A stretch of 64,000 nucleotides of DNA from JANQPX01 sp039197065 (GTDB lineage Bacteria; Pseudomonadota; Alphaproteobacteria; Geminicoccales; Geminicoccaceae): positions 62,001-126,000 of the forward strand of contig JBCCUL010000004.1 in the NCBI GenBank assembly GCA_039197065.1, read 5' to 3'. Numbering within the stretch: position 1 is the stretch's first letter; every line of letters begins with the position of its first letter. Below, in pieces: positions 26,559-35,720 of the stretch. Both the position numbers and the translations under genes were made by a program. The notes under the pieces are model-generated. The model searched no databases. It was not told the DNA's origin and saw only the letters and a program-made list of their open reading frames with translations.

Positions 26559-26762
26559 TCTTCTCCCTTCCCTGAAACAACGGCCGAGGATCAAAGCCGG
26601 GAACCTTGAAGCTGATCATGATCGCCCTCCTTCCATCATTCGGATTACCCTCCCTCGCCTGTCAAGCCATGCGCCGGTTTCAACGAGGGGGACAGCGTTA
26701 ATCAAATATGAACTTTCATTGGATAGGGTGGATGGCATCAGTGTTCTGGAAGGTTGGTGATT

Positions 26763-29057
26763 ATGCGTCTCAATCCGTTTTCACAAAGCGTCGGCAGACG
26801 ACGCGCCGCCATGCTTCACAACGGTACGTCCGATGAGAATGAGGCGGAGGTCGAGACGGAGGACGCGGCGGAGACGGCTTCACCCGAGGACAGCGAGGCG
26901 GTTCGCTCCGATGACGACGGTAAACGGTTCGGTTTCGCCTATCGAAGCGAGCTGGAAAGGGAAGATCTCGAAGCCGAGCCGGGTGACGCCCCGCCTGCGC
27001 CTCAACCGACCGACCAAGCAGATTACCAAAGAGGCGAGGCGCAAGCCGTCGGCAGACGTGCAGCATCGGAGACGGCCTCAGCGGGCACGCCCCCCCAGCG
27101 ACGAACGGGGCCCAGACCGTCAGCGCCCGAAGAACCTGTGGTCAGCACACCGCATATCGAACGTCTTCGCCAACAGATCGGCGCCGATGCGGCTGAGGCG
27201 ATCGAACCCTGGCTTCCCGACGATGGCGCATGGGAGGAACAAGCGAAAGCCCGTCCGACCACGCCCGGCAGCGGGCCTGGTCCGGTCACGAGCCCACCAT
27301 ATCAACAGGCCGCCGCCTCTGACGACGGGATCAGCGACGGCGGCCAAGCGGCCCCCACGCCCGAACCCGTTTTGAACGCGGCCTATCCTTCACCAGCTGA
27401 CGACGATCTCATCAATCATGAAGCGGCAGAGCCGCAGCAGGAGGTGACAGACGTCGTACCTATGGCAGTCGATCCGATCGAAGACGTCGCCGTTACGATC
27501 GGCCGTATCGTCTCGATCCGCGGATCGGTCATCTGGGGGGCGCTGTTCGACGACATCGACGGACAAGCCGCGCGCGCGGCGCGCATGGGTGCTTTGGTCT
27601 CGATGCGCGGACCGCAATCGCGTGTGTTCGGCATCGTCAATCGTCTCGAGCGCGAGCAACACGGCGGCAGTGCGCAATCCGAGCGGACGGTTTTCGAGGT
27701 TCAGGTCCTGGGTGAGATTGCCGATGATCGGACCGGTTTTCAGCGGGGCGTCTCGAGTTACCCGCCGCTGGACGCTCCGGTGACGACGATCACCATACGC
27801 GACATCGCCACAATCTACGCCCGCCCACGATGCTCAAACGTTCATATCGGCCAGCTCCGGCACAACCCGAGAGTGCCGGCCTTCGTGCTGACCGACAACC
27901 TGCTCGGCAAGCATTTCGCCGTGCTCGGCACCACCGGAACCGGCAAGTCCTGCGCCACGACGGTGATCCTTCGTTCGATCCTGGACGAGCATCCGAAGGG
28001 GCATATCGTTCTGATCGATCCGCATAACGAGTATGGCGCAGCCTTTGCGGATCGTGCGGAACTGCTCAATCCCAGCAATCTGCATTTGCCCTACTGGCTC
28101 CTGAACTTCGAGGAGATCGCCCAGATCCTGCTCGGCGGCGGATCGCGTGATCAGATGGACAGCCAGGCGACCCTCCTGAAGAACGCCATCATTCAGGCCA
28201 AGACCAAGTTCGTCGGTGATAATGGTCAGAGCCTGGTTACCGTCGACACGCCCGTCCCCTATCGTCTTTCGGACCTGATGAGCGCGCTCAAAGACGCCAT
28301 GGGCATGTTCAACAAGGCGGAGGGTTCCTCCCTTTACCTCGGGCTGATCAACCGCATCGAAAGCCTGGCCGCCGATCAGCGCTACGGCTTCATGTTCTCG
28401 CGGCTTGCGGTACGCGACAATATGGAGCAGATCCTGGCCCAATTGCTGCGCATTCCGACTAACGGCAAGCCGATGACGATCATCGATATCTCCGGTCTGC
28501 CTTCGGAGGTCGTCGACGTCGTGGTCTCCGTTCTCTTCCGCCTGACCTTCGAGCTTGCCGTCTGGAGCGAACGCGGCAAGGCGCCGCCTGTGCTCCTGGT
28601 CTGCGAGGAGGCTCACCGCTACGTGCCGGAGGAATCCGACGTCGGTTTCGCGCCGACCAAACGGGTCATCGCGCAGATCGCCAAAGAGGGTCGGAAATAC
28701 GGGGTTACGCTCTGCCTGGTCAGTCAGAGACCTTCCGAGCTTTCCGTCAGTTCGCTTGCCCAATGCAACACGATCTTTGCGCTGCGCATGAGCAACGAGC
28801 ATGACCAGGCCTTCGTCAGCCAGACCCTGTCCGAGAACGCCCGCTGGCTGGTGGACAGCCTGCCGTCCCTGAACACCCAGGAGGCCGTGGTGGTCGGCGA
28901 CGGCGTCACCGTGCCCGTGCATATCCGATTCAAAGACCTGCCGCCGGCCCAGCGTCCCGCAAGTCATGACCCGTCCTACGCCAAGAGCTGGTGCCAGGAG
29001 ACCGATACCCACTTCCTGGTAAGCGCCATCGACCGCTGGCGCCGCCAGACCCGCTAG
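26763..29057 (+). CDS. HerA-like ATPase with long disordered N-terminus
   Basis: A DUF87/HerA-type hexameric ATPase, 764 residues. Residues 1 to about 230 are acidic, Pro/Gln-rich and probably disordered. A HAS-barrel-like segment follows (about 240-330, RIVSIRGSVIWGALF), then the RecA-like core with Walker A GTTGTGKS (389-396) and Walker B LLVCEEAH (Glu615/616). A sensor-like LVSQRPSELSVSSLAQCN and an arginine-finger region ALRMSNEHDQAFV follow. Known HerA proteins act in DNA end processing or translocation; no NurA or SIR2 partner is next to it. The ATG has GGAAGG 9 bp upstream. Its TAG stop is contained in a family A repeat. Confidence 0.9.
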   Translation: MRLNPFSQSVGRRRAAMLHNGTSDENEAEVETEDAAETASPEDSEAVRSDDDGKRFGFAYRSELEREDLEAEPGDAPPAPQPTDQADYQRGEAQAVGRRAASETASAGTPPQRRTGPRPSAPEEPVVSTPHIERLRQQIGADAAEAIEPWLPDDGAWEEQAKARPTTPGSGPGPVTSPPYQQAAASDDGISDGGQAAPTPEPVLNAAYPSPADDDLINHEAAEPQQEVTDVVPMAVDPIEDVAVTIGRIVSIRGSVIWGALFDDIDGQAARAARMGALVSMRGPQSRVFGIVNRLEREQHGGSAQSERTVFEVQVLGEIADDRTGFQRGVSSYPPLDAPVTTITIRDIATIYARPRCSNVHIGQLRHNPRVPAFVLTDNLLGKHFAVLGTTGTGKSCATTVILRSILDEHPKGHIVLIDPHNEYGAAFADRAELLNPSNLHLPYWLLNFEEIAQILLGGGSRDQMDSQATLLKNAIIQAKTKFVGDNGQSLVTVDTPVPYRLSDLMSALKDAMGMFNKAEGSSLYLGLINRIESLAADQRYGFMFSRLAVRDNMEQILAQLLRIPTNGKPMTIIDISGLPSEVVDVVVSVLFRLTFELAVWSERGKAPPVLLVCEEAHRYVPEESDVGFAPTKRVIAQIAKEGRKYGVTLCLVSQRPSELSVSSLAQCNTIFALRMSNEHDQAFVSQTLSENARWLVDSLPSLNTQEAVVVGDGVTVPVHIRFKDLPPAQRPASHDPSYAKSWCQETDTHFLVSAIDRWRRQTR

Positions 29058-29182
29058 AGCATTTTCTAGTCAGGTTTACGCGGCACCGGCCCGCATCCCC
29101 TCCCGACCACCCAATGCAAGGATACCTATGGGTGGTCGGGAGGGGGTGCGGGCTGGATCGACTTGCCCCGGAAATGCTCTAG
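29054..29182 (-). repeat. Family A palindromic element, copy 2
   Basis: A 129-bp copy in reverse orientation to 11728-11857. Its terminal CTAG supplies the TAG stop codon (29055-29057) of the HerA-like gene. It has the same GC-rich inner stem; relative to the element's arms, the loop is in the same orientation as in copy 3. Confidence 0.93.
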
Positions 29183-29228
29183 ACCGGATACCGTCGGTCG
29201 ACCTTGGATCTCGGTCACTGGAGCTTTT

Positions 29229-29324
29229 CCCGAACAGGTGGATCCACCTGTTCGATAAGGACATGCGGCGCAACAACGAGATATAGCCTGCATCCCGATC
29301 ACACCCGATCGGGATCCGCTCTAG
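29229..29324 (+). repeat. Family B dispersed repeat, copy 2
   Basis: Aligns with 6474-6573. It ends in the hairpin ATCCCGATC...GATCGGGAT and CTCTAG. Its left flank CGGTCACTGGAGCTT (29213-29227) recurs immediately before family A copy 1. Confidence 0.65.
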
Positions 29325-29587
29325 GTCGTCGTTTTGAACCATGCTGCAGACGATTCTGCGGTAGGCGGGCCGTCTCGGGCGCCGGCGGATCTCTTTATTG
29401 CCGACCATGCTCAACCCATATCGGCAAACCGCCAGCCCACGTTGTCAGTCCCAGATCTTCTTCCGATCTCCAGGATCCCGTTCGAAAAGCCATCGAGCGA
29501 GTTCATAGCCTTATCCACGAGCAGGTGCGAGGAGCGGGACGCGCGGCGGTCCGGCGCATAGCAAGCGTGACGCGACCACATAGCTTT

Positions 29588-29656
29588 CAGGGACAAGGCC
29601 GCCCTTCGGGTCGTCTTGCAGCCGGCTCGGATGCCGCCATCGGTCTCGACCGATGA
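29588..29656 (+). repeat. Family E segment, copy 2
   Basis: The block AGGGACAA-G-C..CCC.TCGGGTCGTCTTG..GCCG.TC.GA.G.CGCCATCGG is shared with about 6700-6770. Confidence 0.45.
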
Positions 29657-29769
29657 CCCGGAATCGCTCAGCGCCCTCCCCTTCGCCTGACCTCATCCGC
29701 AAGGCGATGAAATCATTCGATAACGTTACGAACGGTCCACAAGCCCGCAGGCAGGGTCGCACTAACGCC

Positions 29770-30807
29770 TTATCGTCGCGCCGCCGCATGGCGGCAAATC
29801 GAGAAAACGGCTTCACGGCAAAGCAAGATGTCCGGCCGTCCTGTCGTCTTGCATGCGATCTCGGCGCTCATCAGCTTGGCCTGAGCTGCTGCCAAACGGG
29901 CACCGTTCCAACGCCGAAGCGCCAGTTTGACATCGGACTTTCGGCGAAAGTGAATCGGCGGACGCGCTTGACCGATCGCCCGGTCGGCGGGCTCGCCACG
30001 CTGGATCATCAAAGCGATCCGGCGAAGCCGCGTCACGTGATTGAGGAGTGTCCGGATCAGCCTTACCGGCGCCTGCCCCTCACCCAAGAGGCGGTTCAGA
30101 CAACGCTCGACTCCTTTTGCATCGCCAAGCGTCGTGGCATGGGCGAGGTCGTCAAGACCGACCGCAGCACTGTCTCCGATCATGGCGGCAACGTCATCGA
30201 AACCGAGCGTGCGCGGTGTTTCCGGCGAGGCGTCGGCAAAAACGGCGAGCTTGTCGAGCTCGGTGCGGGTGACGGCCCGATCACCACCGAGATGCTCGAT
30301 CAGATAGGTCCGGGCTTCGGCATCGGCTTTGAGATGACGCTCGGCAAGCAGACGATCGATGAGGCTGCCGAGATCCCGCCCCTCATCCCGGTAGCAGGCA
30401 ATGGCCGCGGCGTTCGGCGCCTGTTCGATCAGCTTTCGAAGCGATGATGCGCGACCAAGATCGCCGGCTTCGAGCACGACCAGAGCATCGATCGTCGAAA
30501 GATCGAGCAGGCTCTTGATGGCAACACGAAGCGCATCGCCGCCCTGGCGCACCCGCACCACCCGGCGTCCGCCCATCAGGCAAAGGGCGCGCGCCTCATC
30601 GACCAGCGTCGCCGGATCGCCTTTGATCTGATCGGCGGCAAGATCGCTCAAACGAAACGGGTCGGCCGGATCCTCCAGCACGGACTTGACCAGAAGGCCG
30701 GCGCGTTCACGAACGAGCCCCTCGTCTGGACCATAGATGAGCACGACAGGCGTCTTGGCATCCGGCGCGCGCAAAAAGCGCTCGACCTGGCCGGGGGCGA
30801 TCTTCAC
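29770..30807 (-). CDS. holA: DNA polymerase III subunit delta
   Basis: HolA opens the beta clamp within the clamp loader. The 345-residue product has the family start (FLRAPDAKTPVVLIYGPDEGLVRERA) and the C-terminal helical region with LIRTLLNHVTRLRRIALMIQ. The start codon is GTG at 30807, overlapping the lptE stop by 4 bp (GTGA), so it is coupled to lptE. The leuS-lptE-holA order is widely conserved in Proteobacteria. Confidence 0.93.
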   Translation of the reverse strand: MKIAPGQVERFLRAPDAKTPVVLIYGPDEGLVRERAGLLVKSVLEDPADPFRLSDLAADQIKGDPATLVDEARALCLMGGRRVVRVRQGGDALRVAIKSLLDLSTIDALVVLEAGDLGRASSLRKLIEQAPNAAAIACYRDEGRDLGSLIDRLLAERHLKADAEARTYLIEHLGGDRAVTRTELDKLAVFADASPETPRTLGFDDVAAMIGDSAAVGLDDLAHATTLGDAKGVERCLNRLLGEGQAPVRLIRTLLNHVTRLRRIALMIQRGEPADRAIGQARPPIHFRRKSDVKLALRRWNGARLAAAQAKLMSAEIACKTTGRPDILLCREAVFSICRHAAARR

Positions 30808-31325
30808 GCCGTTTCCGCCCGGCGCTGGAAATGGAGGGCGAGCAGCGTGCGGATATCGTCGGCGATTTCCTTGGCGGCGCGCCGCTCGGCATCCTGCTTG
30901 GCGGTGAGCGTGGCGAACGGCGCCCGCCTGACATTGTAGCTCGCCACCCGGCGTACCTCGGATCGGTAGAGCACCTCTTGGCTGTCACGGTCTCTAAGCG
31001 CGAATCTGGCCGTCAGCGTGACATTGTAGCGTGTGATGGTGTTATCGAGCTGAAGGGCCAATGCGCTGTTGGTGTTTCTGAGCCCGATCGCGAGATCGTA
31101 GCGGACCGGCTCATTGGTCGACGTCGGATCGAGATTGTCTTCAAGCGCCGTGACCAGATGCTGCCCAAGACGCCCGCCTAGTCCGGCGACGCGCACGGCC
31201 GCAAGCTGATTGCGGACACCCTCGCCCTCCTCTTTCGACAACAGAGGCCGAAAGCCGCAAGCGCTGGTCGAGGCGGTCGCCACCAGCGCACAAGCTCCGA
31301 AAACAACCGACCGCCGCTTCAACAC
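30804..31325 (-). CDS. lptE: LPS assembly lipoprotein LptE
   Basis: LptE is the outer-membrane lipoprotein that plugs LptD during LPS export. The 173-residue product has a signal peptide ending in the lipobox STSAC (Cys23), then the typical CGFRPLLSKEEG start of the mature form. It starts with GTG at 31325, with GAGGAGAG upstream, lies 9 bp after leuS and overlaps holA. Confidence 0.92.
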   Translation of the reverse strand: MLKRRSVVFGACALVATASTSACGFRPLLSKEEGEGVRNQLAAVRVAGLGGRLGQHLVTALEDNLDPTSTNEPVRYDLAIGLRNTNSALALQLDNTITRYNVTLTARFALRDRDSQEVLYRSEVRRVASYNVRRAPFATLTAKQDAERRAAKEIADDIRTLLALHFQRRAETA

Positions 31326-31334
31326 GATCTCTCC

Positions 31335-33887
31335 TCAGACCACGATATTGACGATCTTGTTCGGTACGAAGATCACGCGGCGCAGTGGCTTGCCATCGAT
31401 CGCGCGCTGCACGTTCTCATCCTCCAGCGCCGCCGCCTCGGCGGCATCCTTCTCGATGCCCTTCGGCATTTTGAGGGTGGCACGCAGCTTGCCCATCACC
31501 TGAACGGCGATGGTGACTTCATCTTCGACCAGCCAGGCGGCGTCGGCGACCGGCCAGGGCGTTTCCGCGATTAGGGTGTCGTGACCAAGGCGCTGCCAGA
31601 GTTCCTCGGCGAGATGCGGCACCATCGGCGCCATCAGCTTCGCAAGCGTCTCCAACGCTTCCCGCATCAGCGAAGATGCCGCCGGATCCTCCCGATCGCC
31701 CCCCTCAAGCCTGTTCGACAGCTCGCGAATCAGGGCGACCGCCTTATTGAAGTGAAACTTCTCGATCGCATCCGTAACCGCATGAATCGTCTTGTGAACG
31801 GCCCGCTTAAGTTCGGCCGCTTCAGCAGAGAGTTCAGCCGGCTCGGTAAAGTCAACGCCTGCCGGCGCATCGTCAAAGAGGCGCCAGAGGCGGTTGAGGT
31901 AGCGCCAGGCGCCGTCGATGCCGGCTTCGGTCCATTCCAGATCGCGCTCGGGCGGGCTGTCGGACAGCATGAACAGACGGGCTGCATCGGCGCCATAAGC
32001 ATCGATCGTCGGGCCGGGGTCGATGACATTGAGCTTGGACTTGCTCATCTTCTCCGAGCGGCCGGCCCGGACGGCGCGGCCATCGTCGATCACGCGCCAG
32101 GAGCCATCCTGGTTTTGCTCGACCTCCTCCGGGTTAAGCCATGTTCCGGCCTCATCCCTAAACGTCTTGTGGCAGACCATGCCCTGGGTGAAGAGGCCGG
32201 CAAACGGCTCTTCGATGTCGGTATGGCCGCAGCGTTTCAAAGCGCGGCAGAAGAAGCGCGAATAGAGCAAATGGAGGACGGCATGCTCGACGCCGCCGAT
32301 ATATTGATCCACCGGCATCCAGCGCTCGACCTTGTCACGATCGAACGGCTGATCGCTGTTCGGCGAGCAGAAGCGCAGGAAGTACCAGGAGCTGTCGACG
32401 AAGGTGTCGAGCGTGTCGGTCTCGCGCTCGGCGGCACCGCCGCATTGCGGGCATGTCACATGCTTCCATGTGGGATGGCGATCGAGCGGGTTGCCGACTT
32501 TGCCAAGCTCGATGTCGTCGGGCAGCGTGACCGGCAACTGGTCTTTCGGTACCGGAACGATACCGCAAGTCGGGCATTTGATGATCGGGATCGGACAGCC
32601 CCAATAGCGCTGGCGCGACGCCCCCCAATCTCTGAGACGAAAGGTAATCTTGCTCTCGCCGACGTCCATCTCGGCCAGCCGGTCGATGACGCGGCGCTTG
32701 GCGTCGGGCACGCTCAATCCATCGAGAAAGTCGGAATTGAAGATCGTGCCGTCACCGACATAGGCTTCCTTGCCGATCTCGAAGGTCTCAGGATCGGTAT
32801 CGGGCGGCAGCACGACCGGCGTGACCGGGCGGCCATATTTCCGGGCGAAGTCCAGATCGCGCTGATCGTGGCCGGGGCAGCCGAAGATGGCGCCGGTGCC
32901 GTAGTCCATCAGCACGAAATTCGCGACATAGATCGGCAGGCGCTGATCCGGAATGAGCGGGTTGATACAGCGAAGGCCGGTATCGAAGCCAAGTTTCTCG
33001 GCCTGCTCGATGGCCTCTTCGCTGGTGCCGGTCTTGGCGCATTCGGCGATGAAAGCCCGAAGCTCTGGCTGGCCCTGCTCGAGTTCCGTGGCCAGGGGAT
33101 GATCGGGTGCGATCGCCATGAAGCTGGCGCCGAACAGCGTATCGGGACGCGTGGTAAAGACGTCCAGCGTCTGGTCCCGGCCCTCGATATCGAAACGGAC
33201 CAGGGCGCCCTCGGAACGGCCGATCCAGCGTTCCTGCATGGTCCGAACCTTGTCCGGCCAGCGGTCAAGACCCTCCAACCCTTCGAGCAATTCGTCGGCG
33301 AACTCGGTGACACGGAAAAACCACTGGGCCAGCTTTCGCCGCTCCACCACCGCACCCGAGCGCCAGCCGCGACCGTCGACCACCTGCTCATTGGCAAGCA
33401 CGGTGTGATCGACCGGGTCCCAGTTGACCGAGCTTTCCTTGCGATAAGCAAGGCCGGCTTCGAGAAGGTCCAGAAACATCGCCTGCTGATGGCGGTAATA
33501 GCTGGGATCGCAGGTCGCGAACTCGCGGCTCCAGTCGAGCGACAGGCCGAGCGAGGCGAACTGTTTCTTCATCGCCTCGATATTGCCGTAGGTGGACTCA
33601 GCAGGGTGGATACCCTTGGTGATCGCAGCGTTCTCCGCCGGCAGACCGAAGGCATCCCAGCCCATGGGATGCATGACGTTGAAACCCCGCGCCATCTTAT
33701 AGCGCGCCACGACATCACCGAGGGTGTAGTTGCGCACATGGCCCATATGCAGGAGGCCGGACGGATAGGGAAACATCTCCAGCACGTAGTAGGTGGGACG
33801 ATCGTCGTCCCTAACCTCGAACGTTTTCTTATCGGCCCAGGCCTGCTGCCATTTGGCTTCGGCCTCTTTGAAGGGGTAGTGTGACAT
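31335..33887 (-). CDS. leuS: Leucyl-tRNA synthetase
   Basis: Charges tRNA-Leu. The 850-residue length is standard. The class I HIGH-type motif is LLHMGHVRNYTLGD near residue 45, and the KMSKS loop is SEKMSKSKLNV. The editing (CP1) domain with the TTRPDTLFGASF signature is present, as are CPTCG and CPQCG zinc-knuckle-like pairs. It is the first gene of leuS-lptE-holA. Confidence 0.98.
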   Translation of the reverse strand: MSHYPFKEAEAKWQQAWADKKTFEVRDDDRPTYYVLEMFPYPSGLLHMGHVRNYTLGDVVARYKMARGFNVMHPMGWDAFGLPAENAAITKGIHPAESTYGNIEAMKKQFASLGLSLDWSREFATCDPSYYRHQQAMFLDLLEAGLAYRKESSVNWDPVDHTVLANEQVVDGRGWRSGAVVERRKLAQWFFRVTEFADELLEGLEGLDRWPDKVRTMQERWIGRSEGALVRFDIEGRDQTLDVFTTRPDTLFGASFMAIAPDHPLATELEQGQPELRAFIAECAKTGTSEEAIEQAEKLGFDTGLRCINPLIPDQRLPIYVANFVLMDYGTGAIFGCPGHDQRDLDFARKYGRPVTPVVLPPDTDPETFEIGKEAYVGDGTIFNSDFLDGLSVPDAKRRVIDRLAEMDVGESKITFRLRDWGASRQRYWGCPIPIIKCPTCGIVPVPKDQLPVTLPDDIELGKVGNPLDRHPTWKHVTCPQCGGAAERETDTLDTFVDSSWYFLRFCSPNSDQPFDRDKVERWMPVDQYIGGVEHAVLHLLYSRFFCRALKRCGHTDIEEPFAGLFTQGMVCHKTFRDEAGTWLNPEEVEQNQDGSWRVIDDGRAVRAGRSEKMSKSKLNVIDPGPTIDAYGADAARLFMLSDSPPERDLEWTEAGIDGAWRYLNRLWRLFDDAPAGVDFTEPAELSAEAAELKRAVHKTIHAVTDAIEKFHFNKAVALIRELSNRLEGGDREDPAASSLMREALETLAKLMAPMVPHLAEELWQRLGHDTLIAETPWPVADAAWLVEDEVTIAVQVMGKLRATLKMPKGIEKDAAEAAALEDENVQRAIDGKPLRRVIFVPNKIVNIVV

Positions 33888-34112
33888 CGGTGATTATCTC
33901 GTGCCGGCGAAAGGGGAACCAAGACCGGTGATGTACGGCAGCTGACGCCGGTTTTCCAGTCTTTCCGGGATCAGGCGACCTGAAAGGATGCCGAGATGCC
34001 CATCCCCCAAAGATTTCCCCGGAGTGCCGCACATCAAACGGTGGTCGGCCGGGGGCACCGATCTCGTCTCAGGTCATAAAGGTTCTGCGAACGCAGGTTT
34101 TGGATCGGCGCT

Positions 34113-34700
34113 TCAGCTCTCGCCGCTGGCCAGACGCAGTTCCTGCGCACGTTTCAGGATATTGCCTTCGAGGCCGGTCGCAGTCGCTTTGTCGACCTCG
34201 GCATCCACCCAACCGCCCCCATCCTTGGTCTGCCGAAAGACGGCGACCTTCAGCGCATCCGCTCGCAGGGCCTGATCGAGGATGTAGACGGTGACCTTGA
34301 AGCGCTCATCCGGTGTTTCGGGCGGCGCATACCAGTCGCTGATAATCACACCGCCGCTCGAATCAGCCTGAGAAAGAGGCATGAAGTCCAAGCTCTCAAG
34401 GGATGCCTGCCAGAGATAGGCGTTAGCGACGGCTGGCCTGCTTGCTGCCGGTGCACCGTTATCATCAGCCGATAGTCCGGCTTGGCGCTCGCCGGTCTCA
34501 TCCGCATCGTCCTTGTTGCTGAAAAGGACGAAACCCTTGTCATTGCCGTGGATCGTGCCCGATTGCTGACGGATGCGGTCTTTCTGTTCGGTGACGTAGG
34601 GTTCGGGTTCCTCGACGACGAGGCCACTGCAGGCACCGAGCAAAACTGCCAGACCGACGACCGAGCACAGGTTCAGCTGCTTTAACTTATTCTGGGACAT
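34113..34700 (-). CDS. DUF3576 lipoprotein
   Basis: A lipoprotein with lipobox LLGAC and a C-terminal DUF3576 domain (NAYLWQASLESLDFMPLSQADS, GGVIISDWYAPPETPDERFKVTVYI). The domain is common just upstream of leuS in Alphaproteobacteria, and its function is unknown; co-location with leuS-lptE suggests a link to the outer-membrane biogenesis neighbourhood. ATG at 34700 is preferred; a GTG three codons upstream is possible. Confidence 0.9.
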   Translation of the reverse strand: MSQNKLKQLNLCSVVGLAVLLGACSGLVVEEPEPYVTEQKDRIRQQSGTIHGNDKGFVLFSNKDDADETGERQAGLSADDNGAPAASRPAVANAYLWQASLESLDFMPLSQADSSGGVIISDWYAPPETPDERFKVTVYILDQALRADALKVAVFRQTKDGGGWVDAEVDKATATGLEGNILKRAQELRLASGES

Positions 34701-34757
34701 GGGCTGCACGAAGTCCGGCGAACGCGTCGGCGGCTTTCAACTGCTGCCGGCGAACGG

Positions 34758-35531
34758 CTAGAAGTTGAAACGGAAATTCACAACACCACTGGTGTCGGCC
34801 GTGCCATCAAGATTTGTGCTGTAAGCGACATCGCCACCGACGACGAGACGCGAAGAGAGCTCCATCTGTCCGCCGACGACCCAAACCTGCTGCTCATCCG
34901 TCGACACACCATTGATGTCGTACTGTGACACATTCGACACACTCAAACGCGTGTTCAGAGCACCAAAGTTGTAGCCGAGGCCGGCTGTCACGCGGTCGCG
35001 TGCGAGGCCGAGCGACTCATCGCGGCGGTCATAGGAGGCACCGAAACGCAATCCCTCCAGTCCCTGAAACTTCAGACCGCCACCGAAGCCGAAGGTCGAT
35101 GACTGACCGAAATCCTGATTGCCGAGATCGGCATAGCCTGCGATGGCTGAAAGGTCGACCTTCACCATGCCAAGGTCGTGGGACCGCTCATACTGCATGG
35201 CCTGGCTATTAAGCTGAAGGCCGGCAGCGCCTTTAAGTCTGGTCTTCAGAACCGATCCGCGATCGACGGACACACCTTCCGCTAACCCTATGGGAACGCC
35301 GCCAAAACGCGGTGTAAAGCCGACGATCGGCTGATCACCTTCGAGCAGACGAACTTTTGCCTGACCGACATTCTCATCCTGCCGCGCGAATTGCTGATGC
35401 AGAGCCTGGAAGCCATCCTGCAGGACGCCACCGCCCGCGAATGAACTGTCGGCTGCTTGTGCATAACCGCCGGCAGCCGTGACGGCCGCGGCGACGAACA
35501 AAGACAGCAGAGGGTTTCCTAGTTTCGGCAT
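34758..35531 (-). CDS. Putative outer-membrane beta-barrel protein
   Basis: A 257-residue secreted protein with a signal peptide (cleavage likely after YAQA, about residue 26). Its C-terminal half alternates polar and hydrophobic residues in beta-hairpin fashion, and it ends in Phe (VVNFRFNF), the typical outer-membrane protein C-terminus. No family was recognised. It lies between DUF3576 and the porin on the same strand, but the wide spacing argues for separate transcription. Confidence 0.65.
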   Translation of the reverse strand: MPKLGNPLLSLFVAAAVTAAGGYAQAADSSFAGGGVLQDGFQALHQQFARQDENVGQAKVRLLEGDQPIVGFTPRFGGVPIGLAEGVSVDRGSVLKTRLKGAAGLQLNSQAMQYERSHDLGMVKVDLSAIAGYADLGNQDFGQSSTFGFGGGLKFQGLEGLRFGASYDRRDESLGLARDRVTAGLGYNFGALNTRLSVSNVSQYDINGVSTDEQQVWVVGGQMELSSRLVVGGDVAYSTNLDGTADTSGVVNFRFNF

Positions 35532-35673
35532 TAGCACCTTTACACCTCTCGACGGCGAAGCCTCATCGAGTTTTAAGCGACAGCAGTATGAATTCCATAG
35601 ACCCGCAATGCAAGTGTCAAATAGGACGGATAAAGAGAACGACTAACTATACACTAAACCTTTTTGGCGAAAC

Positions 35674-35697
35674 GGGGCGGCGGTTGACCGCCGCCCC
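35674..35697 (-). terminator. Strong hairpin after the porin gene
   Basis: GGGGCGGCGG (35674-35683) pairs perfectly with 35688-35697 around a 4-base loop. The T-tract is poor (GTTTCG on the minus strand). Confidence 0.6.
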
Positions 35698-35720
35698 TGT
35701 CTCTTCGCGATCGACTGAGA

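Larger units (their letters stand above)
29183..29769. other. Repeat-rich spacer after the HerA-like gene
   Basis: No gene was recognised. It contains the family B copy (29229-29324) and a family E segment (about 29588-29656) in the same order as in the 5870-6969 spacer. Several short frames here are antisense or shadow frames. Confidence 0.5.

Noticed and set aside
31581..33884. 767-codon plus-strand frame opposite leuS
   Set aside because: Antisense shadow of leuS; no domain signature and no plausible ribosome-binding site.
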